IMG/VR virus record: IMGVR_UViG_3300025101_000093
Location: 1-32,927 of that record
From: a virus
Length of the DNA stretch: 32,927 bases
Reading direction: 5' to 3' (one strand)
Both the position numbers and the translations under genes were made by a program. Every line of letters starts with the position of its first letter. Position 1 is the first letter of the stretch. The notes below the pieces were generated by a model, which saw only the letters and a list, made by a program, of their open reading frames with translations, did no database searches and was not told where the DNA came from. This document shows, one piece after another, positions 13,205 through 21,500 of this stretch.

Positions 13205-15090
13205 TTTTTTATTAATTTTTTTTCTGTTGTTCCGTCACTGTATATAAAGATAACAATTTTATTTTGCACATTGCTAACTGGTCTTCCTAATAAATCCGTT
13301 ACGGCAACCAGTTTCTTTTGTTCATATCTATTTTGTATAGGGCCAGACCAGGTGCCTGCACAGTATTCATATGTTGCCTGACATATAGTGTCCCATTCGT
13401 TTTCACAACAATATTCATCTACTTCTATTACCCAAGCGTAACACTCATCATTCAAAAAGAAAGGATTACCAGAGCCATTTATACACCACTCAGCTGCGTA
13501 TAAACATCCTAGCGAATCATGACCATGATTTATGTTTGCTTCTGGATTATAGTTCCAAGCGTTGATATCCATACAGCCTTGCACAATTTCAATGCAAGAG
13601 CCATTTTCAGTATTAGCCAACGAATCATAGTTAAGAGCAGTGCTATCCATACAGCCATAAATATAAGCAATACAACTAAAATCTTCTGTATTTGCTTCCG
13701 AATTATAGTTAAGCATGCTAGGGTCAGTACAACCATAGATATAAGGAACACATGAGTTATTGTCTGCATTGGCCAAAGGATTAAAGTTAAACATAGTAGA
13801 ATCTGTACAGCCAAATACATAAGGTATACAGCTTCCGTCATCTGTATTTGCATCTACATCAAAGTTAAACATGGTAGGATCTGTACAGCCGTAAATATAA
13901 GGAACACAACTACCATCATCAGTATTTGCATTTGCATCATAGTTAAAAGCTAAAGGCTGCATACACCCTAATATTACCGGGACACAACCACCATTATCCA
14001 AATTAGCTATACTATCATAATTAAATGCACTGCTATCAGTACAGCCCCATATAGCTTCTGTTACACAAGAACCATCATTAAAGTCGGCTACGTAACCTTG
14101 AGTATAATACTCTAAAAAACTAGAATTAGTACAACCAGGCATGTAGTAACAAGACCCGTCATCAGTATTAGCAGTATCACTATAGTTTATAGCTAAACTA
14201 TCCATGCAGCCAAATATTTTTTCAATACATAAATTCCCACAATATGTAGGCACTTTATATTTATACATAGGTTGTATAAACGGCGGCAACACTTCTATTA
14301 TAATGTTGCCAAGTGGATTAGTTAATTTAAAACCACAATGTGGTGTTGTTAATTGCGCTTGTGATGTTACATAAAATCTAAACTCAACTGGCATTGGTGA
14401 TTTTAAGTTTATAATAAAATCTTGAGTATAAGCAGTTGTATCAATCCAAAACTGGTATACGTTAGTATCTTGTGTAACTTCTAAATAAGAGCCTACCCAG
14501 CCATCACCTATTAAATCATAGAGCGTTAACACAAAATCACAATTTGGTATTAAAGCCATTGTGTTTGCGTTAGGATCGTAGTTGTACATAGTTGAATCAG
14601 TACAACCAAATACTTTTAAAGTTGTGCATGAACCGTCATCTGTATCAGCTAGAGGATTAAACTCTACATACATCGGGTCCATACACCCAAGGACGGGAGG
14701 ACAAGCGTCAGAAACAAAAACATGAGTGGTATCATAGCCAAAAGCGGCATCTGTGCCATATATTAAAGTGTCGTTACATTGCACTAAATAATACGACCCA
14801 TCTAATCCGCCCCACAAAGCACCATTTAACCCGTCACCGTAACTATCATATATAACAAAAGTTAAATCGCCTTCTGGCAAACATCTTTGTTCTACTACTG
14901 AAGCGTAATCGGGTTGTGAACTATAACCTTGTCCATATGTTAACATGTTGCCAGTTGAATCGTATATAGCCCAAGCTGTTTCACCTTGATATTGATCTAA
15001 ATTTATAATAATAGTTGTAGGCACACAATTAGGTGGCCCTTGTGCTATTAGCGTAAATGGTAATAATAATAATAGTAATAACTTTTTCAT
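13183..15090 (-). CDS. secreted Cys-rich repeat protein with T9SS-sorting-like C-terminus
   Basis: A 635 aa protein. MKKLLLLLLLPFTLIAQ is a clear signal peptide. Residues about 30-130 form a strand-rich domain with YDSYGDGLNG; a related one with LYDLIGDGWVG lies at about 187-245. Eleven units of the pattern GCxD...NYxxxANTDDGSC (about 26 aa each) cover residues 134-184 and 292-531. A Cys-rich stretch (532-580) follows. The last about 45 residues, with KKLVAVTDLLGRPV then IYSDGTTEKKLIKK, match the look of type A T9SS sorting domains of Flavobacteriia (DLLGR, then Y-DG--EKK). It resembles a host cell-surface adhesin captured by the phage. It could alter the surface of the infected cell or be displayed on virions. 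Sorting-domain call by eye. Confidence 0.75.
   Translation of the reverse strand: MKKLLLLLLLPFTLIAQGPPNCVPTTIIINLDQYQGETAWAIYDSTGNMLTYGQGYSSQPDYASVVEQRCLPEGDLTFVIYDSYGDGLNGALWGGLDGSYYLVQCNDTLIYGTDAAFGYDTTHVFVSDACPPVLGCMDPMYVEFNPLADTDDGSCTTLKVFGCTDSTMYNYDPNANTMALIPNCDFVLTLYDLIGDGWVGSYLEVTQDTNVYQFWIDTTAYTQDFIINLKSPMPVEFRFYVTSQAQLTTPHCGFKLTNPLGNIIIEVLPPFIQPMYKYKVPTYCGNLCIEKIFGCMDSLAINYSDTANTDDGSCYYMPGCTNSSFLEYYTQGYVADFNDGSCVTEAIWGCTDSSAFNYDSIANLDNGGCVPVILGCMQPLAFNYDANANTDDGSCVPYIYGCTDPTMFNFDVDANTDDGSCIPYVFGCTDSTMFNFNPLANADNNSCVPYIYGCTDPSMLNYNSEANTEDFSCIAYIYGCMDSTALNYDSLANTENGSCIEIVQGCMDINAWNYNPEANINHGHDSLGCLYAAEWCINGSGNPFFLNDECYAWVIEVDEYCCENEWDTICQATYEYCAGTWSGPIQNRYEQKKLVAVTDLLGRPVSNVQNKIVIFIYSDGTTEKKLIKKWQYLQK
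13498..14217 (-). repeat. tandem coding repeats, about 78 bp units (GCxD...DDGSC)
   Basis: Nine consecutive units in the 635 aa gene (residues 292-531), mostly 26 residues long, each with GC-[MT]-D or N near the start, N-[YF]-[DN]/[AN] in the middle and GSC/SC at the end. Two further units are at 14539-14694. Two cysteines per unit suggest a disulphide-linked rod. Units differ at many positions, so the array is old rather than freshly amplified. Confidence 0.8.
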
Positions 15091-15417
15091 TTAAAAATCA
15101 CTCATTAATTGATTATTTATTTCTTCTTGCACTTCCTCCTTTGTGGCTACTAATGTAAAACTAAGATCAGCTTGAAATCTAGCCACCTCTTCTCCGTCCT
15201 TAAATATTATTATTGTAGGGACAGAGGCTATTTTATATTTCTTTTGCGCTGATACATTTTTAGCAACATCTGTATAGCTTATAGTTTTTACTTCTTTTAA
15301 TTTATGGACCCAGGCAACATCGTTTGCCTTATTCCACTCGGCATTAAATTGAATTACTTTTATCTGTCCCCAACAACAGCCACTTACCAGCATAAAAAGT
15401 ATAATGAATTTTTTCAT
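15091..15417 (-). CDS. thioredoxin-fold lipoprotein lacking the CxxC active site
   Basis: A 108 aa protein. MKKFIILFMLVSGCCW is a signal sequence with a lipobox-like VSGC (11-14). The rest follows the thioredoxin fold: IKVIQFNAEWNKANDV (19-34) occupies the place of the W-C-x-x-C motif, with W28 kept but both cysteines replaced by Asn (N29, N32). YKIASVPTIIIFKDGEEVAR (61-80) contains the conserved cis-Pro (P67). It therefore cannot be an ordinary thiol-disulphide oxidoreductase and more likely acts as a binding or chaperone module in the periplasm or outer membrane. It abuts the 635 aa repeat protein, whose many cysteines make the pairing notable. Confidence 0.75.
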   Translation of the reverse strand: MKKFIILFMLVSGCCWGQIKVIQFNAEWNKANDVAWVHKLKEVKTISYTDVAKNVSAQKKYKIASVPTIIIFKDGEEVARFQADLSFTLVATKEEVQEEINNQLMSDF

Positions 15418-15698
15418 TATCTATTATATAACTTGTCTTCAATTTTTTCTAGTGTAGCTTTCATTTCCTCCACGTCTTTTTTAGTGTCCATAATAGTTTG
15501 ACGTATCATTTGATCTTTCATGTCAAACTCCATTCTTGTTACCTCTGGATCTAGTGGAGCTGGCAATTCTTTTGCTTCCGCTATATCGGCCTGTAATGTA
15601 AACCACATGCCGACTAAAGTTGCTATTAAAGCAGCTATGCCTCCAAGCGTTTTTAAACTAACTTGAAAAGACGTTTCCTCATTTAATTCTTTTGCCAT
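15417..15698 (-). CDS. membrane-anchored coiled-coil protein (93 aa)
   Basis: MAKELNEETSFQVSLKTLGG, then a membrane span (about 17-37, GGIAALIATLVGMWFTLQA), then an acidic linker with LPAPLDP and a helical tail (MKDQMIRQTIMDTKKDVEEM...) that is probably a coiled coil facing the periplasm. The layout (short cytoplasmic N-terminus, one span, coiled coil) would suit an inner-membrane spanin, and the following gene has a lipobox, but that partner has a thioredoxin fold. A spanin pair is only one possibility. It shares one base with the following gene. Confidence 0.65.
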   Translation of the reverse strand: MAKELNEETSFQVSLKTLGGIAALIATLVGMWFTLQADIAEAKELPAPLDPEVTRMEFDMKDQMIRQTIMDTKKDVEEMKATLEKIEDKLYNR

Positions 15699-15786
15699 TT
15701 TTTTTGCATTTAGATTGGTAACAATAGTCTAAACAAATTTTTCCAAAAGTTATCTTTTTTACAAATTTACAAATTATTTCTTTCAT
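15679..15786 (-). CDS. tiny Cys- and Lys-rich protein (35 aa)
   Basis: ATG at 15786 to TGA at 15681-15679, product MKEIICKFVKKITFGKICLD then YCYQSKCKKNGKRIK. It is very basic with four cysteines. It overlaps the start of the 93 aa gene by 20 bases in another frame and starts two bases below the stop of the secreted 371 aa gene, fitting the packed layout. It also covers the promoter-like box at 15762, so coding and promoter readings compete. No family assigned. Confidence 0.4.
   Translation of the reverse strand: MKEIICKFVKKITFGKICLDYCYQSKCKKNGKRIK
15762..15769 (-). promoter_or_regulatory. possible -7 box (TAAATTTG)
   Basis: The minus strand reads TAAATTTG about 64 bases upstream of the 93 aa gene, in the widest gap between long ORFs in this part (15699-15788). 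It would drive the envelope-protein cluster. It lies inside a possible tiny ORF, so it is uncertain. Confidence 0.3.
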
Positions 15787-15788
15787 TT

Positions 15789-16904
15789 TTAAAATATTAT
15801 ATAATTAACACCTAATTTAAAATCGTACCATTCTCTGTTCCAGTACTTATTGTATTTGCCTTCTACAAAATATCCTAGGCTTTTATTTACTTTTATGCCA
15901 TATATTAAGCCTGCAGTGTAGTCATACCACTGATCATCTTCTATGTAATTATGATATGAAAATTTTTTTCCATCGTTGTAATGCCATGGTAATATGTTTC
16001 CCCAAGCGTGAAGCCAGGTATTTTTATTGTATTTATAATAATCAAAACCTATTATTATAGAATGTTGTATCTGTTTTTCTAATTCTGATCTTTTGCGCTC
16101 TGTATAATCTGCTAAAACTTGTGGAATTACTACTTCCTTCCATACTTCTGAGCTATTAGCAACCAGGTTTCCACTTGGATCTTTATACTCACTGTTTGCT
16201 ACATCAATCGTGTATCCTTCTTGTATAGCTAAGTAAGTGTAATGTAAATTACCATTATCCAAGATCCATTCTTGTAGTGGATTGTACCCGTAGGGCTCTG
16301 CTAGCCTGTGCGCAAGCCCTATGCTAAACGCTAAATCTCTATTATGTTTATATCTGTATCTTTCTGACAACTCAAAATATTCTACATCTGCAAATCCGTC
16401 TTTAAGGTATTCTACTTTTGCTGCAAAATGATCTACACAAAATGGACCATCACAATCATCATCCGAACTGTATCTAATAAAATGATGTTGATCTATGTAC
16501 TCTACACCTTGTTGTCTAGCGTAATCTATTTCAAACAAATATTCAAAACCTTGCACTTTACCTACAGTAGCAGCGTCAGTATAATTAGACTCTGTTCCAT
16601 CATAAAAAGTGTTTGCTTTATTTTCATAACCAAATCTTGCTATTTTTCTTACCCCCAATGTCAATGAGTAATCATAAGGTGTTGTAATTACATTTTCTTG
16701 TAGTGCGCCTGTAGTTATTGAGTAAACTTTTAAATCAGAAACAGATGTACCTCCATTTACAGCCGCATAAAATGTAGAAAATTTTAAATGTTTTTTTAGT
16801 GTTTCTTTTAAATTGTAGTTTTTTAAATATAAATTAATGTCATTTTGACTATTAGCAATTAAAGATATAAATAAAAATATAAATACTGTTATTAATTTTT
16901 TCAT
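15789..16904 (-). CDS. secreted beta-rich protein, possible outer-membrane barrel (371 aa)
   Basis: MKKLITVFIFLFISLIANSQ is a clear signal peptide with cleavage expected after Ser19/Gln20. The mature part alternates aromatic and polar residues (DYSLTLGVRKIARFGYENKA, GFEYLFEIDYARQQG, YFVEGKYNKYWNREW) and ends in LGVNYIIF; a terminal Phe after a strand is typical of outer-membrane barrels. A DDDCDGPFC segment adds a likely disulphide loop. I cannot assign a family; similar sequences occur in marine phages as far as I recall. It may be exported by the infected cell to change its surface, or be a virion protein with a misleading signal. It heads the envelope-directed cluster. Confidence 0.65.
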   Translation of the reverse strand: MKKLITVFIFLFISLIANSQNDINLYLKNYNLKETLKKHLKFSTFYAAVNGGTSVSDLKVYSITTGALQENVITTPYDYSLTLGVRKIARFGYENKANTFYDGTESNYTDAATVGKVQGFEYLFEIDYARQQGVEYIDQHHFIRYSSDDDCDGPFCVDHFAAKVEYLKDGFADVEYFELSERYRYKHNRDLAFSIGLAHRLAEPYGYNPLQEWILDNGNLHYTYLAIQEGYTIDVANSEYKDPSGNLVANSSEVWKEVVIPQVLADYTERKRSELEKQIQHSIIIGFDYYKYNKNTWLHAWGNILPWHYNDGKKFSYHNYIEDDQWYDYTAGLIYGIKVNKSLGYFVEGKYNKYWNREWYDFKLGVNYIIF

Positions 16905-16908
16905 ATCA

Positions 16909-17625
16909 CTATATATTAAATTTATCTTTTAAGTATATTTCTAAATTATTTAATTCAGAAATTGTTAAGGCTCTGTTGTAAAATACTATTTCGTATAACA
17001 ATCCGTCAACAGCCCTATCGTTATCATTTCTTACGCACAAATTTTGTATGTCAAAACCTCCACGGTTTGTAATGTTTGTAGACGTTGCTATATCTACAAT
17101 TACAAATTCTCCATTTAACGTCCATTTAAAATTTCCTTCTGTAGTTCTGGATAATGTTATAAGTTGTTTTGTCCCTGTTGCGAATATGTTAACAGTGCTT
17201 GCTAAAACCGTGGTAACGTTACTTGGATTATTTGTTTTTATTCTAAACTTTTTAGAATTCATAATTTCTATAAATTCGTTATTGCCGTCTGAAAGAATAA
17301 CCCTGTTTACTAACGCGTCTAATTTTATAACAAAAGCAAGTGTAAACCCTTGTTCTGGAGCTATTGTTATTTTTGTATCTAGATCCATAAATTCAGGAAC
17401 GGTAGGGTTAAAATCCAATCCACCTTCACTTACCGTAGGTTGGTTTCCCGTTGCAATTTGCGTAGCGTTATTGCCCCTAGGTGAAGAATCTAACCAGGCA
17501 GCCGATGATACATTGACACCGTTTTGATACCAAAATCCCATATCTGGTGCTAGACCTTGTTCGTTTGGAAGCCAAGAAATTGGCGTTTCTAATAACTCAT
17601 TTGCAATTCCAAGGCCTAATGACAT
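16909..17625 (-). CDS. LamG/concanavalin-like lectin-domain protein
   Basis: A 238 aa protein. After a short N-terminal segment, residues about 40-238 follow a LamG-type jelly-roll: WLDSSPRGNNATQIATG, FTLAFVIKLDALVNRVILSD, QLITLSRTTEGNFKWTLNGE, and the characteristic end LLYEIVFYNRALTISELNNL, then EIYLKDKFNI. Such domains bind glycans and are common in phage receptor-binding proteins of marine Bacteroidota. No signal peptide, so it is probably part of the virion (adsorption). Confidence 0.75.
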   Translation of the reverse strand: MSLGLGIANELLETPISWLPNEQGLAPDMGFWYQNGVNVSSAAWLDSSPRGNNATQIATGNQPTVSEGGLDFNPTVPEFMDLDTKITIAPEQGFTLAFVIKLDALVNRVILSDGNNEFIEIMNSKKFRIKTNNPSNVTTVLASTVNIFATGTKQLITLSRTTEGNFKWTLNGEFVIVDIATSTNITNRGGFDIQNLCVRNDNDRAVDGLLYEIVFYNRALTISELNNLEIYLKDKFNI

Positions 17626-17626
17626 A

Positions 17627-17785
17627 TTACCAGTTTTTAGGATTTATATAATAAAAAATATTTTTCTTTTTACTTTTTGCTTTTTCGTATAATGTGTTAT
17701 CTTTTATAACATAATTTGGTTTTTCAACATTATTTTGTTTATAAACCCTAGGATTTCTTTTAGCTAACTTTTGTATAAAACCCAT
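17627..17785 (-). CDS. small basic protein (52 aa)
   Basis: The gap between the lectin gene and the 125 aa virion gene is filled by ATG 17785 to TAA 17627: MGFIQKLAKRNPRVYKQNNV, then EKPNYVIKDNTLYEKAKSKK, ending YYINPKNW. It starts one base below the upstream stop and ends one base before the next ATG. This exact fit is good evidence for a real gene. Function unknown; Lys-rich and probably soluble. Confidence 0.65.
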   Translation of the reverse strand: MGFIQKLAKRNPRVYKQNNVEKPNYVIKDNTLYEKAKSKKKNIFYYINPKNW

Positions 17786-17786
17786 G

Positions 17787-18164
17787 CTAGTGACCTTTAG
17801 GAGCAAAATAAACTACACACGCCCCACTTGCCATAGTAATTTTATCCCATTTACCGTATATAGTTGTGCCTGCTGCAAAAAGTATACTGTCGGTTAAATT
17901 TACCCCATCACCTGCAGCCCCAACTCCGTTTGCTCCATCTAAATCATTCTCTGCAGCTACACTGCTTATACAGCCCACTTCTCCGTTTAAAGATTCCATA
18001 GCACTAAATGTTGAGTCAGCGTCATCAGAATTTAATATTGTAATAGCACAAACATAAACTTTTGCGCCTGCTCCTGTTAAATCTATTCCTGATGTTCCTG
18101 ATAACAATGTAGAGCCAAAAGCTCCTAAACGATATTTATTGTGGTCAATGTTTTTAAAACTCAT
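17787..18164 (-). CDS. small virion protein, paralogue of its upstream neighbour (125 aa)
   Basis: Ala/Gly/Ser-rich strands, with the C-terminal pattern GTTIYGKWDKITMASGACVV, then YFAPKGH. The upstream 123 aa protein ends GITIYGKWDFVELNSGSCIC, then YLAPVGY. This I-Y-G-K-W...S-G-[AS]-C...Y-x-A-P-x-G ending is familiar from small structural proteins of marine phages. Probably a decoration, tail or ring component in many copies. An A-rich leader precedes the ATG. Confidence 0.7.
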   Translation of the reverse strand: MSFKNIDHNKYRLGAFGSTLLSGTSGIDLTGAGAKVYVCAITILNSDDADSTFSAMESLNGEVGCISSVAAENDLDGANGVGAAGDGVNLTDSILFAAGTTIYGKWDKITMASGACVVYFAPKGH

Positions 18165-18176
18165 AATTTTTATTTT

Positions 18177-18548
18177 TTAATATCCTACTGGTGCTAAGTA
18201 ACAAATACAAGAACCAGAATTTAACTCTACAAAATCCCACTTTCCGTATATAGTTATTCCTTTTGGAAATTCATGCGTTGTTATTATTTCTGTTTGATCA
18301 TCGTTAGAGTCATTAGTTACAGCGCCAAAAGCATCATCTATTTGTGATTGTGTTGTTTCTGTTGTAATAGAACCAACTAAGTTATCTAAAGTGTGTAGCT
18401 CTTGAAATGTTACTACATCTAACATTGTAATAGCAATTACAAATCTGTTTGCTGTAGCCCCATCTAAATCTAATTGCGCTCCATCTCCATTCAAATATAC
18501 AGAGCCAAATTGACCAAAAGACGCTTTAAATAAATCGTTAACGTTCAT
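18177..18548 (-). CDS. small virion protein (123 aa)
   Basis: Paralogue of the following gene through the shared IYGKW...SGxC...YxAP C-terminus, with a more acidic middle (NDSNDDQTEIITTHEFPKGI). It is the first gene after the giant ejection-type protein and has a TATATTTG box 14 bases upstream of its ATG, so it may be transcribed strongly and separately. Structural role inferred from neighbours and composition. Confidence 0.7.
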   Translation of the reverse strand: MNVNDLFKASFGQFGSVYLNGDGAQLDLDGATANRFVIAITMLDVVTFQELHTLDNLVGSITTETTQSQIDDAFGAVTNDSNDDQTEIITTHEFPKGITIYGKWDFVELNSGSCICYLAPVGY

Positions 18549-18561
18549 ATATAATTTTTTA

Positions 18562-18569
18562 CAAATATA
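18562..18569 (-). promoter_or_regulatory. Bacteroidota-type -7 box (TATATTTG) for small virion genes
   Basis: The minus strand reads TATATTTG, identical to the early boxes at 1695, 3166 and 4673, in the 36-base gap between the giant gene's stop and the 123 aa gene. The upstream half of the gap holds a weak palindrome (TATAAT, TG, ATTATA). No -33 match is seen. Confidence 0.45.
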
Positions 18570-18584
18570 ATCAATTATAATTAT

Positions 18585-21500
18585 TTATTCTTCTGAAAGT
18601 CTTGCTATTTTTTTTCTAAACTCTGCAAGAGGAGCTACTTCTGTCTTAAAAGTTTTTAAAGCTTTTGACTCTCCTCTTTCTGAATATTCACTGTCTCTTT
18701 GTGTTTTTTCTCCTGACACAGCTTGACCTACCATCTTTGTTGCGTTCTTTGCTGTTCCATAAGAAGCGGGTATAATTGTGTAATTTATAAACCTTCTACC
18801 ATCTGTTGTTACAAATATATCATTAGAAAACTTTTTTAGCGTTCTAATTGTACCAGTATCTGGATCGTCATCATCTTCCAACATAGCTATAAGCGATAGT
18901 ATTGTTATGCCAAGTCCCATACCTCTAGCATGTGCGCGTATAGCCGCTTTACGCTCATCACTTGACTTGTTGTAGATTTCCATAATTTCTTGCTTTGTAA
19001 TACCACCAGCAAAATATTTTCTAAACATATCTGTTACAAATTCTGAAGAAGCCCTATAACTACCTATGTTTACATCACCGAATCTATCTATGTCTTCAGC
19101 TGCAAATCTATCTCTAAACAATGTTATAAACCATTTTTTAAATTGCAACAAAGCTCTACCGTAAGAATACATAGATAACAGACTTGCGTCAATAGCCGTG
19201 TAACCCTCACCATGCAGTGTAGATATTGCGTTGTTTATTTGCATTACACGTTCTTCTGTGATTGTATCAGGGTTATTAAACTCTTGTTCAGTTAGCATTC
19301 CTAAAAATGCAGCGCCTTGTATATAGTCTTCTGTATAGTCCATAAATATATACGCAAGTTTTTCTATTCTTTTAGCTGGACCGCTTTGTTCTGCAAGGTG
19401 TATAAATTCATCAAAACTGTATTCTACTATTCTTTTGTCTTTTAATATTTCTCTTGACTTTTTTAGATTTCTCCAGTATCTTGACTCACCTAATATAAAT
19501 TGTTTACCACCACGCTTACGTAGTTCTTGGTACTTACCAGCTAATAAATTACCTATACCTACGCTCATGTTTAAACCAAGCAATCTTAAAGATGTTAACC
19601 TGACAAATCCGTCTATTATTTTGTCTCCAGTTTTACCAACCGCACCTTCTTGTGTTTTACCCATAGTCAAAAAGCCTTCCTTCCACCAACCTGTTAAATA
19701 CTTTACAGCGTTTTTATTATCTAAGTTTTTGTTAAATGCTATAATAGAATCTGTTAAAACAGAAAGATCACCCATACCAGTAAATCTATCTTCTCTAGCA
19801 ACTATAACACCATCTTCTAATTTGTATTGACCGTCACCATTGTAAAATATATGACCTCTCATAAACTCTAACATTGCAGAGTTAATATCATAAGATATGT
19901 TTTGTGCTTTGACTCCTTTACGTCTTTCGTATTCTTGTATTAGTTCCGCGTCAAAAGCAGTTAAGTTTTTTGAGCCTAGCAATCTTCTCATCATATCTCC
20001 ATTATTTACAAGCGCATCGTACTCCATGTCAGATAACATAATTTTTTGCCCGTCTTCATGTTGTCCTTTATTTTTTAATTGTTTAGCTTTACGTCTTAAC
20101 TTGTCTAACTCAAATATTTGTTTACCAGAATCTAATGTTAATTTACCAGTACGCCCCTTGTAAACATCGTATTTCCATTCGTAAAAAGTTTTTATTACGC
20201 TATTGCCATCTTTGTCTGTTCCCTTTACTCTAACTCTGTAGTAGTCTTGCGCGTCTATGGTTGAACTATAAAGTCCAAACAAACCGCTCCTACTCATATG
20301 TTCTATTACTCCAAGCTGACCAGCATTTACATTAGCTTTACCGTCATGCGCTGACAACAACACTTCTCCTAAGGCTTTATATCTGATGTAATATTCTTCC
20401 TCCTCTTTTGTAAGATCAACACCTCTCTCTACTATTTCTTGTTCAGTAAACAATCTTACCTTACCATCTTCTACTGTAGCTATGTTACCATATATAAATC
20501 TATATCTTGCCTGCCTATCAAACACGCTGCTTATTCTTTCTAAAATACCAATACCTTTTGTTTTTGATTGTACAAGCGCTCTGTTTTTCTCCTCCAACAA
20601 TCTTTTGTGTTCTTTAAAGCTTTTCATGTATTTCCTGTATTGTTTGTTAGCCTCGTTAATTAAGTATTGTATTTCTGGTCTATTAGATGTCATATTGTTA
20701 GACCCTAGCCATGCTTGGAAGTTTGTTAAATCTTGTTGCGGTGTACCATCAACGCCAGGTATGTTATATGTGTAACCTTTACTTGCGCCAACATCTCTTA
20801 AAAATTCTGCTTGTTGTTGAAAAGCTTTTTCCCCTATTTCTTTTTCTATTTTATATCTTATACTTTTAGACGCAGCAGCATGAAACTTACCAAAATCTCT
20901 TGCTAAATCATACAAACCTTCAATAGTATATTCGCTTAATGGTTTTCTTGTAAGTGTTTCTTCAAACTCTTTAACTGTTCTTAGTTGATTTAAATACGCA
21001 GTATGCTGTTCTTGTAATTCTTTAAGCGTTTGATCTTCTTCATTTAATTTGGCTGGGTCTATACCTTTATCTTTTAAAAATTCATTAAGAGATAACGCTT
21101 CTACATCACCACCTAAGTAATCGCCATTGTATGATTGATCTGCTGGTATTATTTTTTTTGCTTTTGGTAAAACTATGTTGTTGTTTTCTCTTGCATGCAT
21201 TTTTGTTTTCTGCGCTGGTGTCATGTTTTGCACGCCTGACTGTCTTCTTTTTACATCTGCTATAGCGTTTTCTAATTCTTGCGGTACAGGGCCTTTTGTG
21301 AAATCAGGCTGTTTGTTTTGATTGTCTTGTGTTAAGGCAGACATAGCCGTATTTATTTTTTCTACATACTCATTGCTAAAGAAAGGCACAAACGAAGAAG
21401 CTTTACCGGCACCACCAGACAATCCAAATCTATTAAACGCATATTCTATTTCAAAAACTAAATTTTGTTCAGCTTCTGACAGCTGACCAAATGATTGTTT

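Noticed and set aside
13318-13853. ORFs on both strands inside the 635 aa gene
   Set aside because: They arise from the repeat DNA read in other frames; their products mirror the 78-bp periodicity without a plausible protein composition.
13498-14217. CRISPR-like array
   Set aside because: The 78-bp periodicity is an in-frame protein repeat with diverged units and no unique spacers.
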